Below, piece by piece: positions 18,601 through 27,173 of a stretch of DNA of 64,000 nucleotides. Origin of the DNA: Moorena bouillonii PNG (GTDB lineage Bacteria > Cyanobacteriota > Cyanobacteriia > Cyanobacteriales > Coleofasciculaceae); the NCBI RefSeq assembly GCF_001942495.1, contig NZ_MKZS01000001.1, positions 6,703,029-6,767,028 on the forward strand, read 5' to 3'. A program made the translations under genes and the position numbers. The notes under the pieces are model-generated. The model saw nothing but the letters and a program-made list of their open reading frames with translations. It had not been told where the DNA came from and searched no databases. The stretch's first letter is position 1; every line of letters starts with the position of its first letter.

Positions 18601-19098
18601 ATGGAACTCTACTTAATTCGCCACGGTATTGCTGCTGAGCGAGGCACCTACAACAACGATCGAGAGCGGCCACTGACCAAAATTGGCCATGAAAAAACTA
18701 GTAAAGTAGCAAAGGAGCTCCATAAACGAGGGCTAAACTTTGACCTAATCTTGACTAGTCCATTGGTCAGAGCTAAGGAAACCGCTGCTATCCTGCAAGA
18801 TGTTGGTTTAGGCTCATTGGTTGAAGAGTCGGATAGTCTCGCTCCTGAGGGTGACATTCACCAATGGCTCAGCTGGCTACAGCAGAGGTGGAGAAAGACT
18901 GATGTTCAAAGACGTTTGGCTCTAGTTGGTCATCAACCGGATTTAGCTAATTGGGCGGAAATGTTGGTGTGGGGAGTATCCAATCAAAAACTAGTGCTCA
19001 AAAAAGCTGGAGTAATTGGGTTAAAGCTTCCTAATACTGGCAAGCCCTTCGGTCGCAGTGAGCTATTCTTGCTGACCTCACCTAAGTGGTTAGTATAG
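18601..19098 (+). CDS. sixA: phosphohistidine phosphatase SixA
   Basis: This 165-residue member of the histidine phosphatase superfamily has its catalytic RHG motif at residues 7-9 (LIRHGIAAERG). Arg in ERPLTKIG, the TSPLVRAKETA motif and the second histidine in LVGHQPDLANW complete the active site. The length matches SixA, which dephosphorylates HPt phosphohistidine in E. coli. It lies 82 bp downstream of the DHH gene on the same strand, possibly in one transcript. Phosphorelays rich in histidine kinases, such as the one at 9818, would be natural partners (inference). Confidence 0.9.
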   Translation: MELYLIRHGIAAERGTYNNDRERPLTKIGHEKTSKVAKELHKRGLNFDLILTSPLVRAKETAAILQDVGLGSLVEESDSLAPEGDIHQWLSWLQQRWRKTDVQRRLALVGHQPDLANWAEMLVWGVSNQKLVLKKAGVIGLKLPNTGKPFGRSELFLLTSPKWLV

Positions 19099-19235
19099 CC
19101 ATCTTTCAGGGTTGATGGTGTTCGGAATCTCCCCCCATTCATGGGTCAGAGAAGTCAAAGAGTGCTATAATATAGTCTCGCAATCAAGTACCCAAAAATC
19201 GGGATGAAGTAGGATCTAATATCATAATTCGGACA

Positions 19236-19264
19236 TTGACATTTACTTAGCGCTAGAGTATAAT
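19236..19264 (+). promoter_or_regulatory. consensus sigma-70 promoter
   Basis: TTGACA at 19236-19241 and TATAAT at 19259-19264 are both perfect matches, separated by exactly 17 bp. It drives towards the TnpB-like gene, giving a leader of about 20-25 nt. Such a perfect promoter is unusual for a transposon nuclease gene. Confidence 0.75.
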
Positions 19265-19293
19265 CGAGACAATTGACACAGAGTTAAGTGACG

Positions 19294-20889
19294 ATGCCCA
19301 GAAGTGTAGGAGTAGCAAAAAGAATATCAACTCAAGTAGTCCCTGTGGTGGGGATGACCAAGTCGGTTGAACTTGAATTGCTGTCTACCATGAAAAAGCT
19401 GGGCGTCGTTAGGGCTGAGTCTTACAACAAACTGGGGAGCATTAACCATTGGGGATTGGACTGGAAAAAAGCTATCCCGGAAGTAAAGAGTTTTAGAACT
19501 CCAGATACCCTGGGAATTCCTGCCAAGTTAATGGATTGGACTATCAATGATGTAGCGAAAGCCATTGTAGCTCAGCAAGCAGCCTGTAGGGATGTTGTAA
19601 CGAAGAAAATATATAAAAGATTTCCCAGTAAAGAGAACCAAAAGACTAGAAAAGAACTTTGCAAACAGCTCAAAACCTTAGCTTTTCTGAACAATCCACT
19701 TCTCCATCGACTTGTTAGAAAGGAATTTCATAGAGGGCATTCTTGGATTAAAAACCAAATAGTTTATCAACAAGAGGGTTATCAATGCAAAAGACTTTCT
19801 CGTAAGACTTACCAGCTAGAAGTAGCTGGTTTAACAAGAAGGAAAAGAAATAAAATAATTGTTCGGTCTAATCGGAAAATAAAAGGGCAGATTAGATTAA
19901 TATACAATCAATTATTGCCAAGGTTTGAGGTTCACTTTTTAGTAGACCATGGCAACATTGAAATCCCGACTGAACGTCGAAGTATAGGGCTAGACAAGGG
20001 ATATACCGAGGCTTTCTATGATTCAGATGGTCAGGCTCATGGAAAAGGGTTAGGCAAAGCAGCTACCCAAAAATCTGATCGTATCTGTGAAAAGAACAGA
20101 AATAGAGGAAAGCTCTGGGCACTCCATAGAAAGCTAGAAAAAATCGACCCAGCTAAGTCGGCTCGGATATTAGAAAACAACCTAACCAGAAAAACAGAAA
20201 ACAAGCGTTACAGACAGAATCAATCAGAGATTAAAGCCATAATAGGAGCAGCCTCGAAGTCTGTTTTTAATGGTAAATCACTGAAAGTATTTGCTGTTCG
20301 CGAAGCGTGGCCTACGGCCTCAGATTTAACGCAGCCGATAAAAAATAAACGTCAGTCCAAGGCCATGTCCCGTAAGCTCAATAGTTGGATGAAAGGAGAG
20401 CTTCGGGATTCTTTACAGAAATGGGCTGATTGGACTGGGTCGGTTATTACAGAAGTTCAACCTAGTTACACGTCGCAAGTTGACTCCAGGAATGGAACCC
20501 TGATGGGGAAAAGGACTGGGGACTGCTTTACCGGATTCGATGGGGTCGTGTTACAGGCTGACCACAATGCTGCCAAAAATGTCCTTGCGAGGGGTACAGA
20601 CTTCGAAATCACCCGGTATATGAGTAAAGCCGAGGTGCAGGCAGTATTGTTGCGTCGTACCGCGCGTTTCTTGGAAGGTATGGGACTGAGTCTGCTAGAT
20701 GCAGTTAAGCTTGGCTGGCTTGACTCCAAACATAGCAAAACTAAGGCTTTCAAGCAACTCCTGGTCGAGATGCCAGGAACGCCGAGAAAGATGAGTGGGA
20801 GGCTTGACTCCAATTGCTGTATGACCACTCCTCCCTCAGGCAACAATAAAATGCACCTTGACCGTTTTGTACCGGATTATCCCGATTAA
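19294..20889 (+). CDS. large TnpB/Cas12-like RuvC protein, zinc finger absent, RuvC-II disrupted
   Basis: This is a 531-residue protein from ATG 19294 (GTG 19288 also possible). The C-terminal half has a TnpB-type RuvC fold: RuvC-I Asp234 in IGLDKGYTEAF, RuvC-III Asp423 in QADHNAAKNVLARG, and the QPSYTSQ strand. The CxxC zinc ribbon expected after YTSQ is replaced by VDSRNGTLMGKRTGDCF. The RuvC-II glutamate would lie in the strand LKVFAV..DLTQPI, but a 24-bp family A repeat encodes REAWPTA there. The only nearby Glu comes from the repeat. It is longer than ordinary TnpB (~400 aa) and has ~100 residues after RuvC-III. No CRISPR array, transposase tnpA or cas1/2 lies nearby. It may be a dead RNA-guided protein or a decaying transposon gene. 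Confidence 0.75.
   Translation: MPRSVGVAKRISTQVVPVVGMTKSVELELLSTMKKLGVVRAESYNKLGSINHWGLDWKKAIPEVKSFRTPDTLGIPAKLMDWTINDVAKAIVAQQAACRDVVTKKIYKRFPSKENQKTRKELCKQLKTLAFLNNPLLHRLVRKEFHRGHSWIKNQIVYQQEGYQCKRLSRKTYQLEVAGLTRRKRNKIIVRSNRKIKGQIRLIYNQLLPRFEVHFLVDHGNIEIPTERRSIGLDKGYTEAFYDSDGQAHGKGLGKAATQKSDRICEKNRNRGKLWALHRKLEKIDPAKSARILENNLTRKTENKRYRQNQSEIKAIIGAASKSVFNGKSLKVFAVREAWPTASDLTQPIKNKRQSKAMSRKLNSWMKGELRDSLQKWADWTGSVITEVQPSYTSQVDSRNGTLMGKRTGDCFTGFDGVVLQADHNAAKNVLARGTDFEITRYMSKAEVQAVLLRRTARFLEGMGLSLLDAVKLGWLDSKHSKTKAFKQLLVEMPGTPRKMSGRLDSNCCMTTPPSGNNKMHLDRFVPDYPD
20296..20319. repeat. family A repeat inside the TnpB-like gene
   Basis: GTTCGCGAAGCGTGGCC plus TACGGCC, 24 bp, in frame. It falls within the RuvC-II strand and separates VFAV from DLTQPI. 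Confidence 0.75.
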
Positions 20890-20980
20890 TTACGGTTTAA
20901 GAGTATCTCATTAAACTATAAACTAATAATCTTTGTAGCACGGAAGACTAAAGAACTAATCTCTGGTAAGTTAGCCTGAG

Positions 20981-22144
20981 ATGACTGAAGATTCTCTAGG
21001 TAATAACATGATAGCTTGCGAGTACCAGCCAGGTTTAGAAGGCATTCCAGCAGCTCAATCCAGTATCAGCTACGTTGATGGGCAGAAGGGAATACTAGAG
21101 TATCGTGGCATTAGGATCGAAGAACTCGCATCAAACAGTACTTTCCTAGAAGCCGCGTATCTACTGATTTGGGGTGAGCTACCTACTAAGAACGAACTTT
21201 ATGAATTCCAGGAGGACGTTCGCCTCCACCGACGGATCAAGTACAGCATCCGGGACATGATGAAATGTTTTCCAGAAACTGGTCATCCGATGGATGCTCT
21301 ACAAGCCTCTGCTGCTGCTTTGGGTCTGTTTTACTCCAAGCGGGCTTTAGACAATCCACAATACATTCGGGGAGCCGTGATTCGCCTGTTGGCTAAGATA
21401 CCTACCATGGTAGCAGCATTTAAACAGATGCGCAAAGGGGACGATCCAGTACGCCCTCGGGATGATCTTGGCTATGCAGCTAACTTTCTGTATATGCTCA
21501 ATGAGGAAGAGCCCACTCCCCTAGAGGCTCATGTCTTTGATGTTTGCCTGACACTCCATGCCGAACATACTATCAATGCCTCTACTTTTTCGGCTCTGGT
21601 GACTGCTTCTACTCTTACTGACCCCTATGCAGTAGTGGCATCAGCGGTGGGAACTCTAGCTGGTCCGTTACACGGAGGGGCGAATGAAGAAGTGATTACC
21701 ATGTTGGAAACCATCGGCTCAGTGGAGAATGTCCACCCTTACTTGGAGGAGCGCTTGCAGCGCAAAGAACGAATTATGGGTTGCGGTCACCGAGTCTATA
21801 AGGTAAAAGACCCGCGAGCAACTATACTTCAGAACTTAGCGGAACAACTGTTTAAGGAATCTGGCACAGACAAGTACTACGACATTGCTTTGGAGTTGGA
21901 AAAAGCAGTGGAGGAAAAACTGGGTCACAAGGGGATTTATCCTAATGTGGATTTCTATTCCGGCTTAGTTTACCGGAAGCTGGGTATTCCGAGTGACTTG
22001 TTTACACCAGTGTTTGCGATCGCACGGGTTGCGGGTTGGCTAGCTCACTGGAAGGAACAGCTAGCCGTCAATCGAATTTTTAGACCTACTCAAGTCTACA
22101 CTGGCACTCACGATGCTCCCTATATTCCTATGGAAGCTCGTTAG
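20981..22144 (+). CDS. gltA: citrate synthase
   Basis: This 387-residue protein condenses acetyl-CoA and oxaloacetate to citrate, the first step of the TCA cycle. Family motifs are intact: the active-site histidines in HTINASTFSALV and GPLHGGANEEV, and GCGHRVYKVKDPRA. Arg and Asp of the C-terminal NVDFYSGLVYRKLGI block are also present. Its length fits the type II hexameric or short bacterial form. The start at ATG 20981 places the conserved GLEGIPAAQSSISYVDG near residue 15. It is probably monocistronic, between the TnpB-like gene and a repeat-filled spacer. Confidence 0.96.
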   Translation: MTEDSLGNNMIACEYQPGLEGIPAAQSSISYVDGQKGILEYRGIRIEELASNSTFLEAAYLLIWGELPTKNELYEFQEDVRLHRRIKYSIRDMMKCFPETGHPMDALQASAAALGLFYSKRALDNPQYIRGAVIRLLAKIPTMVAAFKQMRKGDDPVRPRDDLGYAANFLYMLNEEEPTPLEAHVFDVCLTLHAEHTINASTFSALVTASTLTDPYAVVASAVGTLAGPLHGGANEEVITMLETIGSVENVHPYLEERLQRKERIMGCGHRVYKVKDPRATILQNLAEQLFKESGTDKYYDIALELEKAVEEKLGHKGIYPNVDFYSGLVYRKLGIPSDLFTPVFAIARVAGWLAHWKEQLAVNRIFRPTQVYTGTHDAPYIPMEAR

Positions 22145-22205
22145 TCGTTAGTCATTAGTCGTTAGTCATTGGTCATTGGTCATTGGTCATTTGGGCGTTG
22201 GTGAT
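22145..22205. repeat. GTCGTTAGTCATTAGTC / GGTCATT tandem repeats
   Basis: Heptamer-like units (TTAGTCA, TTGGTCA) start directly at the stop codon of gltA. Further on, at 22337-22355, CACAGGC and GCCTGTG form a small hairpin next to a family A fragment (GTTCGCGTAGCGTGC). No gene lies in 22145-22414. Confidence 0.65.
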
Positions 22206-22414
22206 TCTTGAGGGAAGTCCCACGAATAATCATGTACTCGGCTCCCTCGGCCAAATGCCTAAGTTTTGGTACCTAGTTTTCGTCCCTTCAAAAGCTGACT
22301 GCTGATAGCTGATAGCTGTTCGCGTAGCGTGCGTGGCACAGGCTTCTAGCCTGTGATAAGTGCGCATATGCCTAGGAAAATAATAATTGCCAATTACCAA
22401 TTACCAAGTAACTA

Positions 22415-23488
22415 ATGAAATTTCCATTAACCAAAAAATTCAATAAATTTATAATTTGGATATTAATAGGAGTGGTGCTATTGGTAGGATTTAACACTAT
22501 CATTCCTGCCCCTCGCCATACCCCAAAAACCACAAATAAAATTCAAGGAATTTGGGTAACTCATGTCGGTAACAACTTTCTATCCTATACAGGACAAACT
22601 GACAATGTATTTCACGAGTTATCTGGTCTTAATTTTAATCGAATTTACGTTGATGTTTATAATGGTGGAACTACCTATCCTAGTAACTATTCCCTCAAAA
22701 ATAACTGGATTACCTTACCCTTAACCGACCCCCTAAAAGCCGCTATCAAAGAAGGTGAACGTCAAGGATTAAAAATCTATGCTTGGTATGAGCATGGCAT
22801 GATGCTTCATCTTAATTCAAAATTTGCTAAACAGCATCCCAATTGGCTCCTGAAGACATCAACAGGAGAAAAAGCTATCGATCAACATCTGTGGCTAAAT
22901 CCAAACCACCCAGATGTTCAACAGTACTTCATTAATTTATTTACTGAAGTGGCTAAGAACTATCCTAACCTCTATGGTATTCAACTAGACGATCATTGGG
23001 GCATTCCAACTCAATTTGGAAATCACGCCAGAGTGATGACGGAATTAACCCGTAAAATTTACCAAGCGGTTAAAAAAATTAACCCTAATTTAATTATATC
23101 TCTTTCTCCCAATTCCCCAAATTTTTCCTACAGAAAATACTCTCAAAATTGGTTGTATTGGGTACGCCAAGGCTTTATCGATGAAGTGATCGTCCAAATT
23201 TATCGCAAGACAAGCCAAGAAGTAATCAATACTCTAAGATCTTCTGGTTTACGAGAAGCTAGTTATTACGTTCCGGTAGCCGTAGGTATCTACAGTGGAG
23301 AATTCTATCGCCCTAAGCCCATCAATGAACTCAACAAGCAGATAAAAATAGCCCAAAACTCTGGTTATGGTTATTCTCTTTTCTGCTGGGAATCTACCTA
23401 TAGTCCTTTTCGTAATATTAAACCAGAGTACAAAGAAGCGTTTGTTAAAACTTACTTGAGCATAAAGAAGCTTTTTTTAACTTTATAA
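22415..23488 (+). CDS. glycoside hydrolase-like GHL10 (DUF187/YngK-type) family protein
   Basis: This 357-residue protein has an N-terminal signal/anchor (~12-30, IIWILIGVVLLVGFNTII). It then has the GHL10 TIM-barrel pattern: IQGIWVTHVGNNFL, FNRIYVDVYNGGTTYPS, GLKIYAWYEHGMML, WLLKTSTGEKA, LNPNHPDVQQYF, YGIQLDDHWGIP and ISLSPNSPNFSY. The acidic residues in LDDHWG are candidate catalytic residues by family pattern. It should act outside the cytoplasmic membrane on a polysaccharide or peptidoglycan-like substrate, which sequence alone does not identify. No neighbouring polysaccharide genes are seen. The gene is AT-rich relative to its neighbours. Confidence 0.85.
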   Translation: MKFPLTKKFNKFIIWILIGVVLLVGFNTIIPAPRHTPKTTNKIQGIWVTHVGNNFLSYTGQTDNVFHELSGLNFNRIYVDVYNGGTTYPSNYSLKNNWITLPLTDPLKAAIKEGERQGLKIYAWYEHGMMLHLNSKFAKQHPNWLLKTSTGEKAIDQHLWLNPNHPDVQQYFINLFTEVAKNYPNLYGIQLDDHWGIPTQFGNHARVMTELTRKIYQAVKKINPNLIISLSPNSPNFSYRKYSQNWLYWVRQGFIDEVIVQIYRKTSQEVINTLRSSGLREASYYVPVAVGIYSGEFYRPKPINELNKQIKIAQNSGYGYSLFCWESTYSPFRNIKPEYKEAFVKTYLSIKKLFLTL

Positions 23489-23526
23489 GTTTTTTGTAAC
23501 TATTAGTTTAAGTAGTTAGGTATAGC

Positions 23527-23606
23527 AAAGGGAACAGGGAATAGGGAACAGGGAACAGGGAATAGGGAACAGGGAACAGGGAATAGGGAACAGGGAACAG
23601 GGAATA
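23527..23606. repeat. GGGAACAGGGAATA tandem repeat
   Basis: Units GGGAACA and GGGAATA alternate about ten times. Related GGGAACA arrays lie at 40730-40760 (inside a coding end) and 63759-63810. Confidence 0.85.
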
Positions 23607-23736
23607 GGTTATAAGGAAAAAAAATTTCTGTACCTCATAGCTATCAGAAACACTATAGATGAGGCGAAACTATTTACTTAATTTACCTGTTTTAACCCAT
23701 TAATCCTCTTTATCCTCTTGCCTTGTCTATAGATAC

Positions 23737-23825
23737 AGGACTTACGCACATAATCCATGGGTAGGGTGGGCAAAACCTTGCCCACCCTACAGGTAGCGTT
23801 AAATTGAGGGATTTGCGTAAGTCCT
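23737..23825. repeat. MITE-like element, AGGACTTACGCA ends
   Basis: Perfect 12-bp terminal inverted repeats AGGACTTACGCA (23737-23748) and TGCGTAAGTCCT (23814-23825). A GTAGGGTGGGCAA / TTGCCCACCCTAC hairpin lies inside. Related ends occur at 41403-41515 and 55044-55133. Confidence 0.8.
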
Positions 23826-23900
23826 AAGATAAATCCTCAAAACCAATTAAATTTTAAATTTAGTAAACTTTTATTAAGTTTAATTAAGGCATGCCCTACC

Positions 23901-24956
23901 ATGAAGCAAAACCTGATTGAAGGGAAGGTGAGCTCCCAGCTAACCCGACTAACGATACCGATGATTTGGGGAGTGTTTGCAGTTATTGCTTTCAACCTGA
24001 TTGACACCTATTTTGTCGGACAACTGGGAACCAAACCCTTAGCAGCTATGAGTTTCACCTTTCCCGTGGTGATGACTTTAGGTAGTCTAGCGATGGGGTT
24101 AGGGGTGGGAGCATCCTCTGTGATTGCCCGTGCCATTGGAGAAGGGGATCTCCAGAAAGTGCGGCGACTGACAACAGATAGTCTAACCCTGTCTCTGCTA
24201 GTAGTAGCACTGTTCACGTTCCTAGGATTAGCCACTATCGATCCCCTATTTACCGCCTTAGGAGCTGATGCCGATTTGCTACCACTGATTCGTAGTTACA
24301 TGCAGATTTGGTATTGGGGAATGATTTGTCTGGTTATCCCGATGGTGGGTAACAATGCTATCCGCGCTTCCGGCAATACTGCTATTCCCAGCGTGATAAT
24401 GACGGTTGCTGCATTCGTCAATATTGCCCTCGATCCAGTATTAATCCTCGGACTGGGAGGATTTCCGCGATTAGAACTGGCAGGAGCAGCGATCGCAACA
24501 GTCATTTCCCGCGCCACCACCCTAGTTGTAGCCTTGTGGTTTCTCAACAATCGCCTGCAGATGCTTTGCTTCAACCTGCCCAAGCTGAGAGTAATTTTAG
24601 AATCCTGGAAAAAAATTCTCTATGTGGGTTTGCCTGCTGCTGGAACGAGCATGGTATTTCCCATATCTATTGGTGTGATCACTGGGTTGCTAGCTGGTTA
24701 CGGAACTATAGCAGTAGCAGGTTTTGGCATTGCCTCACGAGTAGAATCCTTTAGCCAGATTGTCCTAATTGCAATCTCTGCCAGCATTGGACCGTTTGTA
24801 GGGCAAAACTGGGGGGCGAAAAAATACCTCCGTGTCCATCAAGCCTTGCGTCTAAGTTTCCTATTGTGCTTATTTTGGGGAGTGCTAGTAACAGTGATTC
24901 TTGCTCCCACAGCTCCTTGGTTAGCCTCCCTGTTTAACAGCAACCCAGAATTGACA
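23901..24956 (+). pseudogene. MATE family efflux transporter, 3' end lost at a TnpB element
   Basis: The frame encodes about 350 residues of a MATE transporter: MIWGVFAVIAFNLIDTYFVGQLGTKPLAAMSFTFP, then ten or so hydrophobic segments including GVGASSVIARAIGEG and AAGTSMVFPISIGVITGL. MATE proteins are ~450 residues, so the last helices are missing. Sequence stops being MATE-like after LFNSNPEL, exactly where the adjoining insertion's terminal hairpin begins. Read-through adds 36 unrelated residues to 25064. No continuation of the gene was seen on the far side of the element, so part was probably deleted. It is unlikely to be functional. Confidence 0.8.
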
Positions 24957-25110
24957 CTCCCTGGTCTAAAGACGCGGGGATTCTTGGTTCAACGACTCGG
25001 CTTGCTGAACCTGGTTTTCACCAAGAACAGTAGAGACCAAATCTCCCCGAGCGTTTGGATTTAAAATCCAAGTTCCGGTGTGCCCCACCGTACTTAAGGC
25101 TCGTTCTAAA
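24956..25110 (-). ncRNA. candidate omega RNA at the tnpB 3' end
   Basis: In tnpB elements the guide RNA overlaps the end of the gene and runs to the right end, where the guide is taken from flanking DNA. Here the tnpB 3' end plus the terminal hairpin occupy that position, so the guide would be copied from the MATE gene side. Placement rests on family knowledge; no structure was computed. Confidence 0.35.
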
Positions 25111-26177
25111 ATATTGATCGCAGCATTATGATCTCTATCTAGCAAACAACCACACTGACAGATGTGGGTTCTAGTTGACAGAGATTTCTTGACTGTTTCA
25201 CCACAATTAGAACAATTTTGGCTCGTATAGGCAGGGTTAACTGCAACAGTTATCTTGCCAAACTTAGTGCCAAAATACTCCATCCATATCCGAAATTTAT
25301 ACCAACCGGCATCATTAATAGACTTGGAAAGACAGTGGTTTTTAACCATATTATTAACCCTTAAGTTTTCATAGGCTACCAGGTCGTTAGACCGGACTAC
25401 GCAACGTGCAAGTCCCTTTGCATGTTCTTCACGCTGCCTACTTATTTTAAGGTGTGTCTTGCCAAGTTTATTAATCGCTTTTTTACGGTTAGTAGAGCCT
25501 TTCTTTTTCCGAGAAACTCGACGCTGATAGAATTTTAGACGCTTTTCTCCCTTTCGGTAAAATCGAGGGTTTGGAACAGTATTGCCATTAGAGTCAGTGT
25601 AGAAGTCTTTTAATCCAACATCTAAACCAATACTGGTTCCTGTTGGTTCAACCGACTCAATAATGTCAGTTTTAATGCAAAACTGAACATAATAACCATC
25701 GGATCGACGGACTATCCTAACCCTCTTAATTAGTTTTACATCTAAACGCCATAAGTCCCATGTTCCCTTAAGCTTGAGTTTTCCTATTCCTTTTTTGTCG
25801 CTAAAAATAATCGACTTTTTGTCTGGACATAGCTTCCAGCCTGTGGTCTTATATTCTACTGAGTGACAATGCTTCTTGAATCTAGGAAATCCCTTCTTGC
25901 CGGGAACTTTTTTCTTGCAGTTATCGTAGAAACGGGCTATCGATGACCAAGCTCGCTCAGCACTGGCTTGACGAGCCATAGAGTTCAATTCATTTGCAAA
26001 GGGAAATTGCTTGGCCAAAACAGTACAATATTTGCTGATATCTGATCTACTAACGCCTTTATTATCCATCCAATACCGAATACAGCTATTACGAACAAAC
26101 TTGGCTGTTCTAATCGCTTCATCTATCGCTGAATATTGTTTTTGTTTGCCGTATGCTTTGAACTCTAAAACAATCAT
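24966..26177 (-). CDS. tnpB: RNA-guided endonuclease TnpB (IS605 OrfB)
   Basis: This 403-residue TnpB looks complete. It has an N-terminal helical domain (EFKAYGKQKQYSAIDEAIRT), RuvC-I Asp in SIGLDVGLKDFYT, RuvC-II Glu in LVAYENLRVNNM, the zinc ribbon CSNCG ... CQCGC, and RuvC-III Asp in [12 protein letters not shown]. TnpB is a guide-RNA-directed DNA nuclease that helps keep its transposon in place. The C-terminal ~35 residues (GHTGTW ... NQESPRL) are typical of the zone that overlaps the omega RNA. All catalytic residues are present, in contrast to the large TnpB-like protein at 19294. Confidence 0.93.
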   Translation of the reverse strand: MIVLEFKAYGKQKQYSAIDEAIRTAKFVRNSCIRYWMDNKGVSRSDISKYCTVLAKQFPFANELNSMARQASAERAWSSIARFYDNCKKKVPGKKGFPRFKKHCHSVEYKTTGWKLCPDKKSIIFSDKKGIGKLKLKGTWDLWRLDVKLIKRVRIVRRSDGYYVQFCIKTDIIESVEPTGTSIGLDVGLKDFYTDSNGNTVPNPRFYRKGEKRLKFYQRRVSRKKKGSTNRKKAINKLGKTHLKISRQREEHAKGLARCVVRSNDLVAYENLRVNNMVKNHCLSKSINDAGWYKFRIWMEYFGTKFGKITVAVNPAYTSQNCSNCGETVKKSLSTRTHICQCGCLLDRDHNAAINILERALSTVGHTGTWILNPNARGDLVSTVLGENQVQQAESLNQESPRL

Positions 26178-26215
26178 TAGTATCGACCTTTAGCTACTAC
26201 TTTAGTATACATCGG

Positions 26216-26700
26216 CCAGGGTAAGATTCCGTAATTCTAGAAATATTTTTTTTCATGGCTAAAAGCGCGCTACCAACCTTCATCCCCACTTTGAAAAGAC
26301 GGGAGACGGGGGACGGGGCTTTCGGTTTCTGAATCCCTCGTAATATCAAAACTGTCTTAGCCTTAAAGAAAAATTAAGTGTCTGCTGGCATGGTTCAGCT
26401 TTGAAGTAAGCGATCAGCTTTCAGGTTTCAGTTATCAGCTTTCAATTTTCAGCCATTCCCGTAGCGTGGCCAAGGCCAATGGCTGACCGCTGACCACTGA
26501 CTACTGACTACTGACGGCTGATGGCACCTCAAGTAGCGTGCGCGTAGCCCATAGGCTTACCTTCTGATTTCACTGCTTCCAGCTCCCAAGCTCCCTAAAA
26601 ACATGTACCTCACCTAATTGCGCTATATAAAACAAGAGTGTTCGGCAGCTTGCAAAACCTTTTGGATGTCAATACCAATGATTAATTTCTAATCCTTTTA
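26216..26700. other. intergenic, decayed repeats, no gene
   Basis: Short repeats of the AGCTTTCAG and GACTACTGAC kind occur at 26405-26520, with family A fragments (CCCGTAGCGTGGCCAAGGCC at ~26457; GTAGCGTGCGCGTAG at ~26532). No coding sequence or RNA gene was recognised. Confidence 0.4.
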
Positions 26701-26704
26701 ACCG

Positions 26705-26812
26705 ATATAGCGCTACGCGCAAGTCAGAAGTTAAAAGTCAGAAGTCAAAAGTAAGGTACGACTAGGTTTCGGAGTTTAGAAATGTCAAACATCTTAATGC
26801 GTAGTGCTATAT
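26705..26812. repeat. second copy of the GCRCTACGCA MITE-like element
   Basis: ATATAGCGCTACGC (from 26705) pairs with GCGTAGTGCTATAT (to 26812). The interior shares AGTCAGAAGT and GGTTTCGGAGTTTAGAAATGTC with the copy at 8647-8743. Confidence 0.75.
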
Positions 26813-26867
26813 ATAGCGTTTATTATAGCAAGGAAGTACACAGTATTTTTTACCTCTTGCATTTTCC

Positions 26868-26899
26868 CTGCTCCCTGCTCCCTGCTCCCTGCTCCCTAA
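26868..26899. repeat. CCCTGCT tandem heptamer
   Basis: Four or more CCCTGCT units. No gene lies nearby; the following 150 bp are AT-rich and precede the promoter at 27050. Confidence 0.75.
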
Positions 26900-27049
26900 A
26901 ACCCAGAACGAAAGTACATCATGAGTTTTATTATTGCTATAAACTATGATAGTTACTCAATCGTCTTACCAATAAAAAAGTTAACTACTAGTTACTTAAA
27001 TATCTAACACTATTATTTGTAAATAAATGTAAATATATTTAATTAAGCA

Positions 27050-27078
27050 TTGCATTTTTTCTAGAATTTATCTATACT
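27050..27078 (+). promoter_or_regulatory. sigma-70-type promoter for a short leader ORF
   Basis: TTGCAT (27050-27055) and TATACT (27073-27078) are spaced by 17 bp. Transcription would start near 27085 and enter a leader with a strong hairpin and a Shine-Dalgarno site. Confidence 0.55.
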
Positions 27079-27105
27079 ATAGAAGGTAAACACCGATACT
27101 AATAA

Positions 27106-27142
27106 CCGCGCTGAGCATGCCAGTTAATCATCACCAGCGCGG
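27106..27142 (+). promoter_or_regulatory. leader hairpin upstream of short ORF
   Basis: CCGCGCTG (27106-27113) pairs perfectly with CAGCGCGG (27135-27142) around a 21-nt loop. No T-run follows, so it is not a simple terminator. It sits between the promoter and the ribosome binding site at 27161 and could control translation or stability. Confidence 0.5.
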
Positions 27143-27173
27143 CTTTCCTCCCAACCAAGTAGGAGTTACTTCT

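Larger units (their letters stand above)
24956..26215 (-). mobile_element. IS200/IS605-type tnpB-only element (right end precise, left end approximate)
   Basis: The minus-strand element contains a single tnpB gene and no tnpA. The right end carries the typical terminal stem of such elements: GAATCCCCGCGTCTTTAGAC with its CAGGGAGTGTC partner at 24957-24985. It abuts the broken MATE frame. The left end lies in 26178-26220 and was not resolved. Without tnpA it would need a transposase in trans. Confidence 0.7.

Noticed and set aside
22337..22355. CACAGGC / GCCTGTG stem as gltA terminator
   Set aside because: It is ~190 bp from the stop, adjoins a family A fragment and is not followed by a T-run.
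23527..23606. Possible CRISPR-like array of GGGAACA units
   Set aside because: Units are 7 bp, contiguous and without spacers; the same applies to the arrays at 16332, 26868, 50166, 58321 and 63759.
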